Below, one piece after another: positions 61,371 through 64,000 of a stretch of DNA of 64,000 bases (positions within the stretch are counted from its first letter, which is position 1; each line of letters begins with the position of its first letter). The position numbers and the translations under genes were made by a program. Below the pieces are notes generated by a model that saw only the letters and a program-made list of their open reading frames with translations, made no database searches and had not been told where the DNA came from. Source of the stretch: Chitinophaga horti (GTDB lineage Bacteria; Bacteroidota; Bacteroidia; Chitinophagales; Chitinophagaceae); assembly GCF_022867795.2 (NCBI RefSeq), contig NZ_CP107006.1, positions 558,001 through 622,000 of the forward strand, written 5' to 3'.

Positions 61371-61922
61371 TTAGTCAAGAAGTTTTTTCTTTTGGTCATC
61401 GTATTCCGCTTGCGTAATCGCGCCAGCATCCAGAAGTTCTTTGAGCTTTTTTAGTTCGTCGGCCACTGATCCTCCGGTCGAGGGCGACTTTTCTTTGTTT
61501 TTAGCAAATTCAGCAGGAATCAGGATTTCTTCATCTTCAATTGCATTATCTATCTCTACCCAGTAATTGACCATCATTGCTACATTAATTACAAGGATGA
61601 CTGAAAATCCTGATCGTTTGGAGCCATTGTATGTGATGTTCCTTACAGTCGCAGATTTGCCTGACCAGTTGCGTTCCATTGGGGTCTTACTTAAGTCGAG
61701 GGCTAATCCCGGAGCATTATAGATATATGCAAAGCGCTTCTCGCCAGTAGCCGGTTTTCCAATATTTATTCTGTCTCCTTCCCTGATAACCCAGCCTGAC
61801 TTAGTTTTATAACCATTCTTTGTAGCCTCCTTCGCTTCTTTAAGCGTAGGGAAGTTTTGAGTTTGAGCTACTGTATTTACCGATGCCACGAGAAGAGATA
61901 ATACTGCAACAATTTTTTGCAT
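61371..61922 (-). CDS. Secreted protein with C-terminal SHOCT domain
   Basis: 183 residues from ATG 61922 (MQKIVAVLSLLVASVNTVAQ, signal peptide); the ATG at 61961 adds an unlikely N-terminus. The central part is not recognised. The C-terminus DELKKLKELLDAGAIT then EYDDQKKKLL is a SHOCT motif, a short helical hairpin common at protein ends and thought to aid oligomerisation. The gene is AT-richer than the housekeeping genes. Function unknown. Confidence 0.75.
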   Translation of the reverse strand: MQKIVAVLSLLVASVNTVAQTQNFPTLKEAKEATKNGYKTKSGWVIREGDRINIGKPATGEKRFAYIYNAPGLALDLSKTPMERNWSGKSATVRNITYNGSKRSGFSVILVINVAMMVNYWVEIDNAIEDEEILIPAEFAKNKEKSPSTGGSVADELKKLKELLDAGAITQAEYDDQKKKLLD

Positions 61923-61961
61923 AGTCTGAGGTTTAAGAATGATATTTATTGTGTGTGACAT

Positions 61962-62311
61962 ATGCTGTCACGATAAGCAAACTCGCAATTTGCTTTCGTT
62001 ATGAAAACGGTATTGTCGGAGGGGAAACGGTCTTTTGGGTTGGCCCTAAAGGGTGCTGTTGTAGCCCTTAATTAATAGGCCTTTATGAAGCTCGTTTTCG
62101 AAAAATTGGAGGCTTCAAAGATAGCTATTTAGAGTATATGAGCCAAATGCCTACCATCGTTAGTATTTGATTCGCTCTTTAATTAAGCGTATCTCATCGC
62201 TCCTTTATACAAGATTTATTTTCAATCCCATTTTGCTTTACCTTTACCACATGCGCAAATACAATGCGCTAACTGTGCCTAGTTTTAAATTGCTTTTAAC
62301 ATCATGTGAAT
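61962..62311. other. Intergenic region upstream of the DUF2130 gene
   Basis: About 350 bp of AT-rich DNA with no ORF, and no promoter or structure that I can support beyond short weak palindromes. Confidence 0.4.
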
Positions 62312-63595
62312 ATGGGAACTTCAATAACCTGTCCTAATTGCAAACATCACTTTGTAATGGAGGATGCATTTGCGGCTGATATAGAAAAGGAGATGCGTGG
62401 CAAAATGGAAGCCGAATGGAGACGACGCACAGATGCGCTGAACCAGGAAAAACAACAGCTTGCCCAGAAGCAACAACAACTCGAACAGGAACGCCTGAAA
62501 CAAAGCGAAGACTTTAGCCGTAAACTACAAACCGAACTACAACTCGAGAAACGCCGCCTGCAGGAAAGTCTGTCGGAGGATATTCGCCGTACCATGGCAG
62601 CGGATTTCGAGAACCAGTTGCAACTACTTAAACAATCCAATCACGATAACGAGGAGAAATTAAAAGAGGCCAGGCAAAAGGAACTGGATTTCCTGCGCAA
62701 GGAGCATGAACTGAAAACGAAGGAAGAAGAGCTGGAACTGACGCTTCAGAAAAAGATGCTGGAGGAGCGCGGGCATCTTTCGGAAAAAATACGCCGTGAA
62801 GAAGCGGAGCGTACTGCCTTGCGGGAAACAGAGTTCCAGATGCGGTTAAAGGAAATGGAAAAACAGCTGGACGATCAGCGTAAGCTGGCCGAAGAGATGA
62901 AGCGGAAGGCGGAACAAGGCTCCATGCAGTTACAGGGAGAGGTGCAGGAACTGGCACTGGAAGATATGCTGCGTGCAGCTTTCCCTTTTGATACCGTAAG
63001 TGAAGTGGGTAAAGGTGTGAAAGGGGCCGACTGTTTCCAGACGGTGCGCAACCAGTTCGGGCAGGAGTGTGGAAAGATCATCTACGAGAGCAAACGCACC
63101 AAGGAGTTTTCGCCCCAGTGGGTAGAAAAATTAAAGGCCGATATGCGTAGCCAGGGAGCCGACGTAGCCGTACTCGTTACACAAACTATGCCCCGTGATC
63201 TCGATCGCTTTGGGGAGAGAGAGGGTGTTTGGATTTGTACGTTCGCCGAGGTGAAAAGCCTGGCGTACGTATTGCGTGCGGGCGTGCTAAAGGTATTCGG
63301 TGTGCAGAAAACACAGGATAACAAGGGAGATAAAATGCACTTGTTATACCATTACCTCACGAGCAGCGAGTTCGCAGAACAATGGAAAGCGATCCGCGAG
63401 GGTTTCATGGCCATGAAAATATCGATCCAGAAGGAAAGGGATGCGATGGAGAAACTGTGGAAGGCCCGCGAGAAGCAACTGGAGAAGGTGTTGCTTAACG
63501 CCGCCCACATTAAAGGCTCCATCGAAGGCATTGCCGGTACTGATTCAGTGGATCTGCGACTGCTCGAAGATGCTTCCGAAAACTACCTCGATTAA
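62312..63595 (+). CDS. DUF2130 domain protein
   Basis: 427 residues from ATG 62312; GTG 62306 is a possible earlier start. A CPNC pair (CPNCKHHF) opens the protein, then a long coiled coil (about residues 25-215, Gln/Glu/Lys/Leu-rich), then the DUF2130 core (EDMLRAAFPFDTVSEVGKG, RTKEFSPQWVEKLKADM, VLVTQTMPRDLDRF). The core resembles restriction-endonuclease-like folds (GADVAVLVTQ, with an Asp and Lys arrangement), but nuclease activity is unproven. Widespread and often single-gene; role not established. Confidence 0.87.
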   Translation: MGTSITCPNCKHHFVMEDAFAADIEKEMRGKMEAEWRRRTDALNQEKQQLAQKQQQLEQERLKQSEDFSRKLQTELQLEKRRLQESLSEDIRRTMAADFENQLQLLKQSNHDNEEKLKEARQKELDFLRKEHELKTKEEELELTLQKKMLEERGHLSEKIRREEAERTALRETEFQMRLKEMEKQLDDQRKLAEEMKRKAEQGSMQLQGEVQELALEDMLRAAFPFDTVSEVGKGVKGADCFQTVRNQFGQECGKIIYESKRTKEFSPQWVEKLKADMRSQGADVAVLVTQTMPRDLDRFGEREGVWICTFAEVKSLAYVLRAGVLKVFGVQKTQDNKGDKMHLLYHYLTSSEFAEQWKAIREGFMAMKISIQKERDAMEKLWKAREKQLEKVLLNAAHIKGSIEGIAGTDSVDLRLLEDASENYLD

Positions 63596-63614
63596 ATCTA
63601 TTTAACATTATTTT

Positions 63615-63658
63615 CAATGCCGCTTTTTTGATCCTTCGAAAGCGGCATTGTATTTTTA
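63615..63658 (+). terminator. Terminator after the DUF2130 gene
   Basis: CAATGCCGCTTT and AAAGCGGCATTG form a perfect 12-bp stem with a 12-nt loop, followed by TATTTTTA. Confidence 0.8.
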
Positions 63659-63662
63659 GAAC

Positions 63663-64000
63663 ATGGAGCATAAAACATATCACACCATCATCTTCGATCT
63701 TGGGGCAGTACTCGTGGACTGGAACCCCAGGTATCTCTACAAAAAGATATTTACAGACGAAAAGGAGATGGAACACTTCCTCGCGAACGTGTGCACTTCC
63801 GATTGGAACGAGGAGCAGGATGGCGGCCGTCGCTTGCAGGAAGCCACAGACCTGCTGGTAGCGCAGCACCCAACGTTCGAGACGCAGATACGTGCGTTTT
63901 ATGGCCGCTGGCCCGAAATGCTGAACGGCGCGCTGGAAGGTACGGTGGAGATATTCAGGCAGCTGAACGAAAGTGGTAAGTATAAGATTTATGCGCTCAC
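63663..64000 (+). CDS. HAD family hydrolase, truncated by the window end
   Basis: The first 112 residues are visible and the frame stays open at the window end. The HAD motif I is IIFDLGAVLVDW; the second Asp of DxD is replaced by Gly-Ala as in YihX-like members, and the cap domain begins at NPRYLYKKIF. Likely a sugar-phosphate phosphatase or epoxide-hydrolase-like HAD enzyme. The rest lies outside. Confidence 0.85.
   Translation, partial: MEHKTYHTIIFDLGAVLVDWNPRYLYKKIFTDEKEMEHFLANVCTSDWNEEQDGGRRLQEATDLLVAQHPTFETQIRAFYGRWPEMLNGALEGTVEIFRQLNESGKYKIYAL

Noticed and set aside
60379-62311. attL/attR direct repeats of the tRNA-Leu 3' end
   Set aside because: No second copy of the T-arm and acceptor sequence was found downstream, and no integrase gene is present.
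1-64000. CRISPR arrays, rRNA genes, replication origin, prophage
   Set aside because: No spaced direct-repeat array, rRNA sequence, DnaA-box cluster or phage structural gene was seen on reading both strands.

Overview
The window is bacterial chromosome from a member of the Bacteroidota, most likely a Chitinophaga-like Chitinophagaceae. The signs are a SusC/SusD outer-membrane uptake pair next to sulfatases, several families typical of the phylum (DUF4142, DUF4136, NamZ/DUF1343, TlpA-like proteins with a DUF4369-type N-terminus), and many start regions carrying the phylum's -7 promoter motif TAnnTTTG. Genus level is inferred from protein flavour, not from a marker gene.

Layout. 1-5.8 kb: 3' part of an S41 processing protease, oxyR, a secreted coiled-coil protein whose signal peptide is separated from its body by a one-base frameshift, a GT2 glycosyltransferase and a methyltransferase. 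5.8-9.5 kb: a TPP riboswitch with its own terminator but no gene behind it, a DUF4142 lipoprotein, and two unrecognised proteins. 9.5-18 kb: a seven-gene haem operon on the minus strand (hemA-hemC-hemD-hemE-hemF-hemB-hemL) with hemH divergent. It gives the C5 route from glutamyl-tRNA to protohaem except protoporphyrinogen oxidase, which is not here; hemE carries an apparent 2-nt deletion. 18-26 kb: susC-susD and two paralogous Cys-type sulfatases, probably for a sulfated glycan. Just upstream, on the other strand, lies a roughly 115-nt structured RNA with a promoter-like box and a terminator that can fold as a 6S-like rod.

26.5-38 kb: the three-gene proton-translocating transhydrogenase pntA1-pntA2-pntB, an RsmF-type rRNA methyltransferase, a LysM/RlpA-like protein, a 116-bp MITE-like inverted repeat, fmt, namZ, an SlyD-like FKBP, pepT and exbB-exbD. 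38-50 kb: a TlpA-like thiol protein, divergent prmC and ribD, a YigZ protein, a lipoprotein, hbd, a CarboxypepD_reg-like protein, an Mrp ATPase, a PaiB-like flavoprotein, a Gfo/Idh/MocA oxidoreductase with a TIM-barrel isomerase, and pyrF. 50-60 kb: a YCII protein, gcdH-apbE, an outer-membrane barrel with a DUF4136 lipoprotein, a dienelactone hydrolase, proB-proA, a GT2 glycosyltransferase and an orphan sensor kinase. 60-64 kb: tRNA-Leu(GAG), then a short AT-richer patch of three small orphan-looking genes, a DUF2130 protein and the start of a HAD hydrolase cut by the window end.

Most of the window is housekeeping. The observations most worth a second look are the orphan TPP riboswitch, the 6S-like RNA, the two frameshifts, the GTGTGCGACGCAA repeat found after three genes, the MITE-like element and the gene patch beside tRNA-Leu.
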